Below, piece by piece: positions 7,574 through 16,589 of a stretch of DNA of 64,000 nt (its first letter is position 1; each line of letters begins with the position of its first letter). The stretch comes from Mucilaginibacter flavus (GTDB lineage Bacteria; Bacteroidota; Bacteroidia; Sphingobacteriales; Sphingobacteriaceae), in NCBI RefSeq assembly GCF_030409315.1, contig NZ_JAUFPS010000042.1, forward strand, positions 206,346-270,345, read 5' to 3'. Below the pieces are notes generated by a model that saw nothing but the letters and a program-made list of their open reading frames with translations, did no database searches and was not told the DNA's origin. The position numbers and the translations under genes were made by a program.

Positions 7574-8995
7574 ATGATAAACATACGTACGTATTTTTTT
7601 CGCGCATCATCTGTTATCGGGATGATGCTTTTTTTATTTGGTTGTACCACTTACAACCAAAGCCTTACCTCTTATTACAAAAACGTTTACGCCGGCAATT
7701 ACCCCCAGGCCGAAAAAGACCTGGATAATAATGGCCTCATTCAAAAGCCCCGCAATAAACTATTGTTTTTGATGGAGAAGGGCCGCATAGCGCATTTGAG
7801 GGGCGAATATGAAGCAAGCAATAAGTATTTTAATAATGCCGATAACCTGCTTGATAGTGGCCTGAGCGGCACTGCCGACGCGGCGGTTGGCCTGCTAGTT
7901 AACTCCCTGTCGCAAACGTACAAAGGCGAGGATTTTGAAAAATTCATGGTGCATTATTACAAGGCGCTTAATTATTTGTATCTCCACAATACCGAAGATG
8001 CCATTGTAGAAGCCCGCCGTATTACATTGCAAGCGCAGCAGCAGGGCGATAAATTTAACAATAAGGATAACCGGTACTCCAACGACGCATTTTCGCTGAT
8101 GTTCCAGGGGATGCTTTATGAAAAGAATAACGATGTAAATAACGCCTTTATATCGTACCGCAATGCTGCCGAGATTTACCTGAAAAACCCCGACCAAACC
8201 TATTACGGCACCACCATGCCAATGGGATTAAAAGAGGATGTGATCCGGACGGCTATGCTAAACGGTTTTACAACCGAGGCCGATCAGTTTGAGAAAACAT
8301 TTAATATTCAATATAAACCCGAAAAACCTTTAGAGGGTGGCGAGCTGATCCTGTTTTGGGAAAACGGTTTGGCTCCTGTTAAAACCCAGGAGGATTTATT
8401 TTTTAGCCTGGTAAGGCATAGTGATGGCGGCCTGTTTTTTGTTGACGGAACCGGTTTAGAAATCCCCTTTAATTATAGCGGCGACAGGAACAGCGTAAAA
8501 TTAAAATCGGTTGAAACCATGCGTGTGGCATTTCCAAAATACATTGCCCAGCCGCTTTATTATTTAACCGGCAGCGTTGCGGTAAATAACCAGCAAATCC
8601 CTTTTGAAAAAACCGAAGATGTTAATGAACTGGCTTTTGCAACACTGAGGCAACGCGCCTTAAAAGAAATGGGCAAAGTGTTGGCCAGGCTTGCGGTTAA
8701 AAAGATTGCTGAGTACAGCGTACGCGCCGCGGCCACCACCGATGGCAAAACAAACGGCGTGTTAGAAGGGTTGGGATACGGTATTCAGCTTTACAGCCTG
8801 CTATCAGAAAAAGCCGATACCCGCAACTGGCAGTCCCTGCCTTCTTCTATCTCTTACGCCCGTGTTCCACTGCAAAAAGGAGATAATAAAGTAAGCATAG
8901 CTTTAACAAACGCGCATGGTGCTACCGAAACCAAAACTATTAATGTACAGGGTAACGGCGGATTGCAGTTTTATAATTATGCTACGTTGAGGTAG
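7574..8995 (+). CDS. COG3014-type TPR-like lipoprotein
   Basis: The start at 7574 was chosen because it gives a clean lipoprotein signal (MINIRTYFFRASSVIGMMLF, lipobox LFGC, C24); the earlier ATG at 7538 lies within a hairpin. The first half consists of helical repeats: YPQAEKDLDN, LRGEYEASNKYFNNAD, LHNTEDAIVEARRITLQ and NDVNNAFISYRNAAEIYLK. These resemble the TPR-like region of COG3014 proteins. The C-terminal half carries the conserved GGELILFWENGLAP segment and a beta-rich end. Length is 473 residues. Function is unknown; its place behind an LpoB-like gene suggests cell-wall assembly. Confidence 0.82.
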   Translation: MINIRTYFFRASSVIGMMLFLFGCTTYNQSLTSYYKNVYAGNYPQAEKDLDNNGLIQKPRNKLLFLMEKGRIAHLRGEYEASNKYFNNADNLLDSGLSGTADAAVGLLVNSLSQTYKGEDFEKFMVHYYKALNYLYLHNTEDAIVEARRITLQAQQQGDKFNNKDNRYSNDAFSLMFQGMLYEKNNDVNNAFISYRNAAEIYLKNPDQTYYGTTMPMGLKEDVIRTAMLNGFTTEADQFEKTFNIQYKPEKPLEGGELILFWENGLAPVKTQEDLFFSLVRHSDGGLFFVDGTGLEIPFNYSGDRNSVKLKSVETMRVAFPKYIAQPLYYLTGSVAVNNQQIPFEKTEDVNELAFATLRQRALKEMGKVLARLAVKKIAEYSVRAAATTDGKTNGVLEGLGYGIQLYSLLSEKADTRNWQSLPSSISYARVPLQKGDNKVSIALTNAHGATETKTINVQGNGGLQFYNYATLR

Positions 8996-9037
8996 GGAGA
9001 TTAGCGTTTTAATAAAACAAAACCATTATAGTTCATC

Positions 9038-9288
9038 GCTTTAATATAGGAGGCACCTAACGGAGCCAAATATTTTAGGGCATTTAAGCTATAAACACGT
9101 GGCTCCGCTGGAGCCCCATCGCTTTATGGGGTATTATCCTTAAATTGATTTAGAGTTAGGAGATAATTCTATTATCTATTCATGATATACATTAAACGAA
9201 AGCAATTCAGCACTCCGTAGGAGTATCGTGTTTATAGTAAAGCCACATATTGTTTTTGGGCTCCGTTAGGTGCCTCCTATATTAAAGC
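9038..9288. repeat. 251-bp palindromic repeat, family C copy 1
   Basis: A perfect 30-bp inverted repeat bounds the element: 9038-9067 against 9259-9288, including GGAGGCACCTAACGGAGCC. An inner pair CTATAAACACG / CGTGTTTATAG and small hairpins such as GGCTCCGCTGGAGCC lie within. It fills the gap between 8996 and 9380. A related element with the same outer sequence lies at 15971-16169. Confidence 0.85.
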
Positions 9289-9380
9289 TATTTCCTTTGA
9301 AAGCAAACCATCTTGCCATTTAGTTATAAATTATAACTGTTATCTTAGCATGTTGATGCTTTTTTACTAACTTGTTTCCG

Positions 9381-10163
9381 ATGAGATCATTTAGGCTGAT
9401 ATTTATTTTTTGCAGCTGTTTTATTACTGCCCATTCATTCGGGCAAACTATAAGTAGTCCACAGGCTATTGAGGATGATTTGCTGCGGATCTTTAAACGG
9501 GTAAACTATTACGGCACACATAAAAAGGAATTTAAGGCAGTTGATTCTTTAAAAAAGATGAACAGCATTTTTGCTTTTAAACTTAAATACTACACTTCAA
9601 AATATCCTTTCACCATTAGCCAAAAATTTACATCGCTAATAAAAGAACGGATGGTAATCGCAACCTCTGCGGATGGCATGTTCCGTACCTACTCCTGGGA
9701 TACCCGGCTGGGCAACGGAGGCTACGATTTTGATAATATACTGCAATACAAAGTTGGCGCTCAAACACTTTCCCTGTTAAAAATGGACCCGCCGGGCAAG
9801 GAAGCGTATTGGTTCCCTAAAATTTATATGTTTACGGCCAATAATAAAACCATGTACCTGGCAGTGTATAACTCGGTAATGTCGGCTACCAAAGCCGGGC
9901 AGGGTATTCGGGCTTATGCTATAGAAAAAGGAGTATTGAATGGCCGCGTGCCCATGGTTAAAACGCCAACAGCGGTGCTAAGCCGGCTTTACTATGAGTA
10001 CGATTTAAATTCAGTAGCCGATTGGGATACATTCCCCACCATAACCGTTGATGCCAAAGCCCAAACCATCCTGGCACCGTTAGTTGACTATAAAGGTAAA
10101 ATGACCCGTAGATTTATCACCTACAAATTTACAGGGCAGTTTTTTGAGAAGGTAAAAAGCTAA
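9381..10163 (+). CDS. Secreted protein of unknown function
   Basis: No family is recognised. The ATG at 9381 gives a good signal peptide (MRSFRLIFIFCSCFITAHSF, cleavage near FGQ); the in-frame TTG at 9372 adds only three residues. The mature part is about 235 residues, mixed alpha/beta, with the repeated use of TYSWDTRLGNGGYDFDN and the C-terminal YKGKMTRRFITYKFTGQFF. Secretion to the periplasm or surface is likely. The LysR gene starts 9 bases after its stop, so both are probably cotranscribed. Confidence 0.75.
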   Translation: MRSFRLIFIFCSCFITAHSFGQTISSPQAIEDDLLRIFKRVNYYGTHKKEFKAVDSLKKMNSIFAFKLKYYTSKYPFTISQKFTSLIKERMVIATSADGMFRTYSWDTRLGNGGYDFDNILQYKVGAQTLSLLKMDPPGKEAYWFPKIYMFTANNKTMYLAVYNSVMSATKAGQGIRAYAIEKGVLNGRVPMVKTPTAVLSRLYYEYDLNSVADWDTFPTITVDAKAQTILAPLVDYKGKMTRRFITYKFTGQFFEKVKS

Positions 10164-10172
10164 CTTAGCGCC

Positions 10173-11072
10173 ATGATCTCCTTCGCTCACCGTGTTTTTA
10201 TGGAAGTGGCTGCCAATTTGAGTTTCTCAAAGGCGGCACAGGTGCTGTTTGTAACGCAGCCGGCCATCAGCAAGCACATCAAAGCGCTGGAAGATCAGTA
10301 TAAAGTGCCCCTGTTTGAGCGTAAAGGCAACAGCATCCTGCTCACCGAAGCCGGAAAAAAACTCAACGAATATCTGCAACAGGCTACCGAGATAGAACGG
10401 AAAATTGAATACGACCTATCGGTACTCAGCAACCTTTCGCAGGCGGCCGGGCATTTGCGTTTAGGTGCCAGTACCACCATCGCCTTGTATATTTTACCAT
10501 CGATACTTTCCGGCTTTCAGCGCGAATATGCGAATGTGGATGTGCAGCTGGTAAACCGTAACTCAGAGTATATCCTGAATGCGCTGCTAAACCACGAAGT
10601 TGATATTGGTATTATTGAGGTTGATAATAAACTCACAACGGTATCCTACACGCCATTTATGAGCGATGAGGTGATACCGGTATGCTCGGCTAAAAGTCCT
10701 TTGGCGGGCCGCTCGCTCACTTTAAAGCAATTGGTTAAAACACCTTTGGCTGTTAGGGAGCGTGGCTCTGGCACGCTTAACGCCGTCCTAAAATCGCTTT
10801 CGGCCCTGCATATCAAACCGGCAGATCTATCGGTAAAAATCCGCCTGGGTGGTACCGAAGCGCTGAAGAACTTTTTATTGGCCGATCAATGCCTTGGTTT
10901 TATGCCCCGCCCATCCATAGTAAGGCAATTAGCCGAGGGCGACCTGGTTGGGGTACCCATAGAGGGCCTGAAAATTACCCGCGATTTCTTTTTCATTCGT
11001 CGCAAAGGCACAGAGGATTACGGGTTAACAAGCAACTTTATCAACTTCGCATTGCAGCATATCAATAGCTAA
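10173..11072 (+). CDS. LysR family transcriptional regulator
   Basis: Residues 1-60 form the winged helix-turn-helix typical of LysR proteins: FMEVAANLSFSKAAQVLFVTQ, then PAISKHIKALE and LFERKGNSILLTEAG. The remaining 240 residues form the two-lobed effector-binding domain, which starts with LRLGASTTIALYILP. Length is 299, as usual. The effector domain start resembles CysB/CysR-like members more than catabolic ones, but the ligand cannot be told. Unlike many LysR genes it is not divergent from a target; it follows a secreted-protein gene by 9 bases. Confidence 0.93.
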   Translation: MISFAHRVFMEVAANLSFSKAAQVLFVTQPAISKHIKALEDQYKVPLFERKGNSILLTEAGKKLNEYLQQATEIERKIEYDLSVLSNLSQAAGHLRLGASTTIALYILPSILSGFQREYANVDVQLVNRNSEYILNALLNHEVDIGIIEVDNKLTTVSYTPFMSDEVIPVCSAKSPLAGRSLTLKQLVKTPLAVRERGSGTLNAVLKSLSALHIKPADLSVKIRLGGTEALKNFLLADQCLGFMPRPSIVRQLAEGDLVGVPIEGLKITRDFFFIRRKGTEDYGLTSNFINFALQHINS

Positions 11073-11230
11073 TCTTTTTATTCGTAGCTGCCGCAAGGCT
11101 CTGCCTTGTGGTCCGCATGCAAGGTATACGATTTATATTACCCCATTTAACGGGCCGATGCAAAATGAAATTGTCGCAAACCGCCCCTTAAGTGTCGTTT
11201 TTGCCCCGGTCTTTTAAGGCTATGGAACCC

Positions 11231-11238
11231 TATCTTTG
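11231..11238 (+). promoter_or_regulatory. Putative -7 promoter box for the DinB-fold gene
   Basis: TATCTTTG fits the Bacteroidota -7 consensus TAnnTTTG exactly and lies 24 bases before the ATG at 11262. A TTTG at 11200-11203 is a possible -33 element, but the spacing is longer than usual. Confidence 0.45.
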
Positions 11239-11261
11239 AGATATAACCTAAGGGATAAATC

Positions 11262-11789
11262 ATGAAAGATCAGCAAAACACCCTACCGCAACCTTTATTG
11301 ATCGAACTGCAATCAACAGCGGCGCATTTAGTCGAAGTATTGGCGGGCATCAATGAACTTAATTTTAACAATACACCATTTGAAGGAAAATGGAGCGCGG
11401 CAGAAAACACGGAACACCTGAGGCTATCGCTCTCCGGAAGTATTCAAATATTGAAAGGACCCGCTACGGCCACTAACCGGGCACCCGATCAAAATGTAAA
11501 CGCGATCAGGAACCTTTTTCTTGACTTTAACGCCAAATATCCATCAGCCCCAAGCCTGATACCCGAACCTAAGCGATATGATAAAGCGATATTAATTCCT
11601 GAAGTGGCTACCGCTTTTGACCAGCTAATACAAATATCGGCACAGTTGGATCTTACAGATACCTGTACAAGTTTTGATTTTACAGGCATAGGACAACTTA
11701 CCCGGCTGGAGTGGGTATGCGTAGCTTTATACCACGCGCAACGGCATATTCACCAGCTGGAATTAATTGCGAAGGAGCTCCTCAATTAA
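11262..11789 (+). CDS. DinB superfamily protein
   Basis: This 175-residue all-alpha protein shows the DinB four-helix pattern. It starts with the segment KWSAAENTEHLRLSLSG carrying the first metal-ligand histidine. Near the C-terminus WVCVALYHAQRHIHQLELI supplies the further histidines. DinB-fold proteins bind a divalent metal and include thiol-dependent S-transferases; most bacterial members are uncharacterised. The gene has its own promoter-like box and no close operon partner. Confidence 0.87.
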   Translation: MKDQQNTLPQPLLIELQSTAAHLVEVLAGINELNFNNTPFEGKWSAAENTEHLRLSLSGSIQILKGPATATNRAPDQNVNAIRNLFLDFNAKYPSAPSLIPEPKRYDKAILIPEVATAFDQLIQISAQLDLTDTCTSFDFTGIGQLTRLEWVCVALYHAQRHIHQLELIAKELLN

Positions 11790-11932
11790 TTGAATAAAAT
11801 AGAGGCCATGCGTCAATCAAACCCGCAGCATAGCGCCTGTCGTTTCTTCTGAGAGTTGTTGTTATTCAGACCAATGCAAATAAAATTAAACAAGAGTTGT
11901 TGTTACGATTTTGAATACAAAGGATATCCCCT

Positions 11933-13369
11933 TTACTTAAACAAGCCTGGATAATATTTAACAATCATATCTTTTTCATCATTAGTAAGCTGGCTCAATA
12001 AAATGGGAGCATCCTGCGGGCGCAGGCCTTTTTGATTAATGCGGTTCATGAGGCTCCAGTCTTTAGCCGGTTTTTGCGGCGACGGATCGGCGGGTTCCTG
12101 GGCCGGCAGATCATACCGTGTAAAGTCGACCACCATTTCGGGCGTGTTGCGGTGCCAGTTCCGTACTGTAGCCAGGCGAAATTCCTTGTTCATATACCAT
12201 TTGATCTCTTCGTTACCCCATGAATTGCCAATGCCCAGGCCCTTTTCTTCAAAGCGATAGTTCCATTGGTTGTTATCACTGTAGTGGTTACGCCAGATCT
12301 CGCCATACTCGCCAAAGGTTATAAACTTTACGTCGGGCCAGCGTTGTACGGTGGCGCCAATCCATTTATCCAGCGCCCGGTAGGCCAGGGTATCGTCCCA
12401 GTTTTTACGTTCGGCTATTTTTACTAATGCGGCCTCCCATATGTTCGGAATCCAGCCAAAACCATTCAGCTCAAAACCTTTATCAAAATGAATAGATTGC
12501 GTATGCATCACCGCATAATGGCCAATATCAAGTCCCCAATCGCCATAGGTTTCTATCGGCCCAACGCCACGCCTGCTTGCCGCACCGTTAAACGGCGTAG
12601 TTCCCCATACGTTACCGCTTTGCAAGGCGTTTAAAAAATCAACGCTCCAGCCATCCAGGTTTACGCAATCAATAAAATCGCTTTTGCCCTGGGCGGGTTT
12701 ACAAAAATGTTGTTTGGATGGATAAAAAGGGTAGGAGGGCGAACCATCGGCTCCGCCGCCATCGGTTTCATGCTGGCTCCAAATTACGGCGTGCGCCACA
12801 TGGATATCTTCCTTTTCGGCCAGGTAAGCCAGGTTATCGGCCGATAAAAAGCCGCCCATAATCCCCTTCGGGCGATAGCCATTACCTACCATATGTGTAA
12901 TACGTTGCAGGGCTTCGGTCATTTCCTGGTTTATACGTTTACGGGGCAGGTACATGGCCGGGAAGTAGCCGGGGAAATAAGAAACCTCATCGCCATATTT
13001 AAGCTGGCAATCGGCCACGTATTTGCGGATGTCTACGTAGTTCTGGCGCTTATCTTCCAGCGCGTTCAGCGTAAAACCCCAGGTGAGCCTGCCGCCGGGC
13101 GCGTTTTTGGCAAAGGTTTCCCTTAGGCGCTGTGCAACCTCCAAAGTATGCGCGAAGGCTTCGTCGCGGTTAATGAGCTTTACATCGCGCGATACCTCCC
13201 AGGGCGAAGTACGGATCATAATGCAAAAGGTAACAAAGCGGTTGCCCATTAAAGGTGTAACCTGGTTGCCGCCAAAAAGGTTCAGCGCATTGGCCCTGCC
13301 AATTAAAGGATTGGCCAGCACCGCGGCACCGCCTAATAAAGAGTTTTTACAAAAAGTCCGTCGTTCCAT
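11933..13369 (-). CDS. Secreted DUF3863-like protein (possible polysaccharide-active enzyme)
   Basis: The N-terminus MERRTFCKNSLLGGAAVLANP has a twin-Arg-like, hydrophobic signal, so export is likely. The body matches what is known of DUF3863 proteins of Bacteroidota: it begins RFVTFCIMIRTSPWEVS and continues with many Trp and aromatic residues (FGWIPNIWEAALVKIAE, FITFGEYGEIWRNHY). The segment WGFTLNALEDKRQNY and GIMGGFLSADNLAYLAE is reminiscent of a deacetylase-like TIM barrel. Length is 478 residues. No enzymatic activity can be assigned. It stands alone on the minus strand. Confidence 0.65.
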   Translation of the reverse strand: MERRTFCKNSLLGGAAVLANPLIGRANALNLFGGNQVTPLMGNRFVTFCIMIRTSPWEVSRDVKLINRDEAFAHTLEVAQRLRETFAKNAPGGRLTWGFTLNALEDKRQNYVDIRKYVADCQLKYGDEVSYFPGYFPAMYLPRKRINQEMTEALQRITHMVGNGYRPKGIMGGFLSADNLAYLAEKEDIHVAHAVIWSQHETDGGGADGSPSYPFYPSKQHFCKPAQGKSDFIDCVNLDGWSVDFLNALQSGNVWGTTPFNGAASRRGVGPIETYGDWGLDIGHYAVMHTQSIHFDKGFELNGFGWIPNIWEAALVKIAERKNWDDTLAYRALDKWIGATVQRWPDVKFITFGEYGEIWRNHYSDNNQWNYRFEEKGLGIGNSWGNEEIKWYMNKEFRLATVRNWHRNTPEMVVDFTRYDLPAQEPADPSPQKPAKDWSLMNRINQKGLRPQDAPILLSQLTNDEKDMIVKYYPGLFK

Positions 13370-13552
13370 AACGTTTACAATAGATGCTCAAATGTAACCA
13401 CCGAAACCGGGTTTGCTTCATAGATAAAATCTATTTGGCCGACAGTAATTCATAGATATTAAAAATATCGCATATAAAACAGCCCTGTAGCACCCTTAAT
13501 ATAGTGGCACGGTTTAGTAAATTTAAGTATCTTCAAAAATAAATTTGTTAGC

Positions 13553-14602
13553 ATGCCTTATCTTAAACATTTATTTTTGCCTGTAATATTTTTAGGTTGT
13601 TTAACCGCACGCTTAAACGCCCAGCCACTGAAACCAGCTGATTACGGGCTAAAGGAGTTTAGTTTACAGGATAAAAAACTGGGGCTAATACGATTTTATG
13701 TAAGCACCGAAAATATACAAAAAAAGAAGCCTCTTTTTATTGAGGTTAACGGTAGCGGCGGGCTTCCGCTTTGTGTTTATATTAAAGGCAAGGGCTTTGG
13801 CGCCACTTTAAATACCTTTAACAGCCAGCTTAAGGATGCCACAAAAAACCAATTTCATTACATTGTGCTGGGCAAACCAGGCACGCCGTTTTGCGATAGC
13901 ATAAGTACACCAAATGACATCAAACATTATGATGAACATGCTTTAATTTCCAGCTATGCTTTTTCAAAGGAATATAACCAACGGCTTAGTTTAAACTGGC
14001 GGGTGCAGGCAACTAAAAAAGTGATATCGTACCTCATTACGCATCGCTTTTGGAACCGGGGCAAAATTGTTGCTTATGGTTATTCGGAAGGGGGGCAGGT
14101 GGTGCCTTCTTTAGCCGTTGCCGACAAGCGGGTAACACATATTATACCTGTGGTTGGCAGTGGTTTAAATCAATTTTACGACCGGATTATTGGCTGGCGG
14201 ATTAAGGCTGCCCATAACGAAGTTACGCAACAACAAGCCCAGGATAGTATTGATGCCAATTTGAAACAAATTAAAGATATTTACCGACACCCGGAAAGTT
14301 CAACACTACAGTACGATGGGCACTCATACAAAAGGTGGGCAAGCTTTGGCCTTAACCCTCCGTTTGAAAAACTGAGGATGCTGCACATTCCCATTTATAT
14401 GATAGTGAGTACCGCCGATAATAACTCGCCCATTTACGGCCTGGATTATGTTCTGTTGGATTTTATGCGGCTTGGAAAAACAAATTTGACGTACGACCCA
14501 TGCGTTGGCTGCGATCATTATCTTAACAGTACCGATAGCGACAAAACTGTAAAGCAAACAGAGTACACAACAAAAATACTTACCTGGTTAAACCGCCACT
14601 AA
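13553..14602 (+). CDS. Secreted alpha/beta hydrolase
   Basis: A signal peptide ends near ARLNAQ. An alpha/beta-hydrolase core follows with the nucleophile elbow GYSEGG (S178), a likely acidic residue in MIVSTADNNSP (about residue 285) and the catalytic His in CDHYLN (H322). The oxyanion region is probably EVNGSGG. Length is 349. The substrate is unknown; an ester or peptide substrate in the periplasm is inferred. A perfect TAAATTTG box lies only 6 bases upstream of the ATG, so the transcript may have a very short leader or start further upstream. Confidence 0.82.
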   Translation: MPYLKHLFLPVIFLGCLTARLNAQPLKPADYGLKEFSLQDKKLGLIRFYVSTENIQKKKPLFIEVNGSGGLPLCVYIKGKGFGATLNTFNSQLKDATKNQFHYIVLGKPGTPFCDSISTPNDIKHYDEHALISSYAFSKEYNQRLSLNWRVQATKKVISYLITHRFWNRGKIVAYGYSEGGQVVPSLAVADKRVTHIIPVVGSGLNQFYDRIIGWRIKAAHNEVTQQQAQDSIDANLKQIKDIYRHPESSTLQYDGHSYKRWASFGLNPPFEKLRMLHIPIYMIVSTADNNSPIYGLDYVLLDFMRLGKTNLTYDPCVGCDHYLNSTDSDKTVKQTEYTTKILTWLNRH

Positions 14603-14694
14603 GCGGATATTTATCAGGCGCGTTTAATGCGCCAAAAAAAAATAATCTTTTTATATAAATTAGTGTTCGCTAACGCTTTGTAAACTATAGTCAT

Positions 14695-15360
14695 TTGAAA
14701 AAATCAATTCTGCTGATGGCCCTCATCTGGGGCTTTTGTATAAGCACATTCGCCCAGCAAAAAAATCAATACGTTAAAATAGAAACGCCGCAAGGCTGGT
14801 GCCTGGTAAAATTGTATAATGAAACGCCGGTGCACCGCGATAACTTTATCAAACTGGTTAAAAGCCACTATTTTGATGCCACCACCTTTAACCGCATCCT
14901 CAAAAACTTTGTGATACAGGGCGGCGACCAGGATTCTTTGTATGAAAAAGGCCACGTGTTAAAGCCCGAAATGTATTGGATAGCGCCCGAGTTTGTGCCC
15001 GAACTTTATCATCACAGGGGAGTGGTAGCGATGGGGCGCGACGGCAATGCGGCCGAATCGTCCTTTACTACCCAGTTTTATATTGTGGATGGCAAAACCT
15101 ATACCGACGAGCAATTGGATGCAATCGAAATAAAATACAAAAACCATTTTACCGCCGAACAGCGCAACGCTTACCGCACCATCGGCGGCACGCCCCGCCT
15201 CGATCAGCATTATACCGTGTTTGGCGAAATTGTAAAAGGGATAGACCTTATAGACAAGATCACCGCTGTAAAAGTTGATAAAGCGGGAAACCCCGATACG
15301 CCGGTTTGGATGAAGTTAACTTTGCTTACGGATAAGGAGGCGGATAAGATTTTGAAGTAG
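14695..15360 (+). CDS. Secreted cyclophilin-type peptidyl-prolyl isomerase
   Basis: The start codon is TTG at 14695; it gives the complete signal peptide MKKSILLMALIWGFCISTF followed by AQQ, while no ATG in frame would. The cyclophilin domain is clear: GWCLVKLYNETPVHRDNFIKL, then FNRILKNFVIQGGD with the active-site Arg/Phe/Gln set, then GVVAMGRDGNAAESSFTTQFYI and HYTVFGEIVKGIDLIDKI. At 221 residues it is longer than minimal cyclophilins through an insert around residues 130-165. It catalyses prolyl cis-trans isomerisation during folding of exported proteins. Confidence 0.93.
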   Translation: MKKSILLMALIWGFCISTFAQQKNQYVKIETPQGWCLVKLYNETPVHRDNFIKLVKSHYFDATTFNRILKNFVIQGGDQDSLYEKGHVLKPEMYWIAPEFVPELYHHRGVVAMGRDGNAAESSFTTQFYIVDGKTYTDEQLDAIEIKYKNHFTAEQRNAYRTIGGTPRLDQHYTVFGEIVKGIDLIDKITAVKVDKAGNPDTPVWMKLTLLTDKEADKILK

Positions 15361-15395
15361 GTCGTGTCACAACAAGGCGCAAACACCGGTATCAC

Positions 15396-15893
15396 CTATC
15401 TAAATGCCGGCAAGGTTTCCGTCACTTTAGTACAATTGGCCATACCCATATAAGGGTCGCGCCCCTTGTCAGATTCGCTCAGGAAATAGTTTTTAGTCAT
15501 GGTGCAGTACTGGCGATAAAGCACCGTGTTATTAATCCTCAGTTTTTTTACCAGGGTGTATAAATTATAGGATAGGCTGGCAAAATGTTCCCGCTGATGT
15601 GGTACTTTATTTACTTCGCTGATGTGCCTGCTATCATACGCCAGTTTGGCAACCAGGTCGGTAACATCGGTACTTAATCCGGCTTTGGGTATCGCGCTAA
15701 CTGAATTTAATAATGTCTTCGCTTTAATCTCCGCGGCATCACCATCGGCAGTTATCAATGTGTTTTTTAGTGCCAGGTAGTTATTTATTACCGTATTTAC
15801 CGGTTCTTTTAACACTTTATCCTGTGCACCGACACCTATGGTAAAGAGCAATACATACAGGATACTTAAAGTAGCGGTCTTTAAAACTTTCAT
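15396..15893 (-). CDS. Secreted DUF3347 protein
   Basis: After a signal peptide (cleavage near GVGAQ) comes the DUF3347 pattern. This starts with VINNYLALKNTLITADGDAA and a helical stretch with HISEVNKVPHQREHFASLSYNLYTLVK. Then comes YCTM, the counterpart of the common YCPM motif, and finally DPYMGMANCTKV, which matches the usual NPYYGKxMLxCG end. The Cys, Met and His residues suggest copper or another soft metal; DUF3347 domains often accompany metal efflux proteins. Metal binding here is inference. Length is 165, as expected. Confidence 0.85.
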   Translation of the reverse strand: MKVLKTATLSILYVLLFTIGVGAQDKVLKEPVNTVINNYLALKNTLITADGDAAEIKAKTLLNSVSAIPKAGLSTDVTDLVAKLAYDSRHISEVNKVPHQREHFASLSYNLYTLVKKLRINNTVLYRQYCTMTKNYFLSESDKGRDPYMGMANCTKVTETLPAFR

Positions 15894-15970
15894 GATGTTG
15901 TTTATTGATAAACGATGGATGAATTTACGATTTATATAGCAAACTGTTTAAAATGGCATAGTAAAAAGAA

Positions 15971-16169
15971 GGAAATCGCTTTTAAAAAGGAGACACCTAA
16001 GGAGTCAAAAAGACAGATGATTTTAAACCTATAAACACGATACTCCTAACGGAGTTTTAAATTGCATTAAACAGACTCCAGGGGAGTCCCGTGTTTATAG
16101 TCAAATTAGTTCTAAAAACAAGGCTCCGTAGGTGCCTCCTTATCAGTTTAAAGTTTAAAAGCGATTTCC
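15971..16169. repeat. 199-bp palindromic repeat, family C copy 2
   Basis: The ends GGAAATCGCTTTTAAA and TTTAAAAGCGATTTCC are inverted copies. Inside lie GGAGACACCTAAGGAG against CTCCGTAGGTGCCTCC, and CTATAAACACG against CGTGTTTATAG, the same interior as family C copy 1. It is followed after 17 bases by a family D element that has the same ends but another interior. Confidence 0.85.
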
Positions 16170-16186
16170 CTGTATAGTAAAACCGG

Positions 16187-16406
16187 GGAAATCGCTTTTA
16201 GAATCCAACTCTGCAATTTGGGGCTAAAGCCACCTTGCTGGTTACTTTCATTAACCGTTGGCTAAAGCCAAAACGGCAATGAATAAAAAAGTCAGACTTG
16301 AAAGTTATTTTAAAACTCATTGCCGTCCCATTTATGGGGCGGAAAAAAGAAATAAACGAGCTGGCTTTAGCCAAAATGAGCTATAAAAGTTTAAAAGCGA
16401 TTTTCC
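16187..16406. repeat. 220-bp palindromic repeat, family D copy 1
   Basis: The ends GGAAATCGCTTTTAGA and AAAAGCGATTTTCC are inverted copies. The interior has GGGCTAAAGCCA against TGGCTTTAGCC, and AACGGCAATGAAT against ACTCATTGCCGT. A second copy in the same orientation, visibly about 80 percent alike, lies at 20084-20304, so the two flank the adhesin gene. An open frame at 16298 inside it is not a gene. Confidence 0.85.
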
Positions 16407-16589
16407 AGATAGTAAAACATTATGGCATACTAATTCCAACACGCGGGGCGATACATAGCTGCATATATCGCCCTATGTAAATGCTTTTACTAACGGTTTC
16501 AGCCCCGAACGGAAACAACAATGATAAAATGCCCACCGCACGCACAAATCCCGCATAAATAATTAATTTTAAAGCGCTTTGCCTTGTCT

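Noticed and set aside
16298..16480. 60-codon ORF before the adhesin gene
   Set aside because: It lies inside the family D repeat, and the second copy of that repeat does not preserve the frame.
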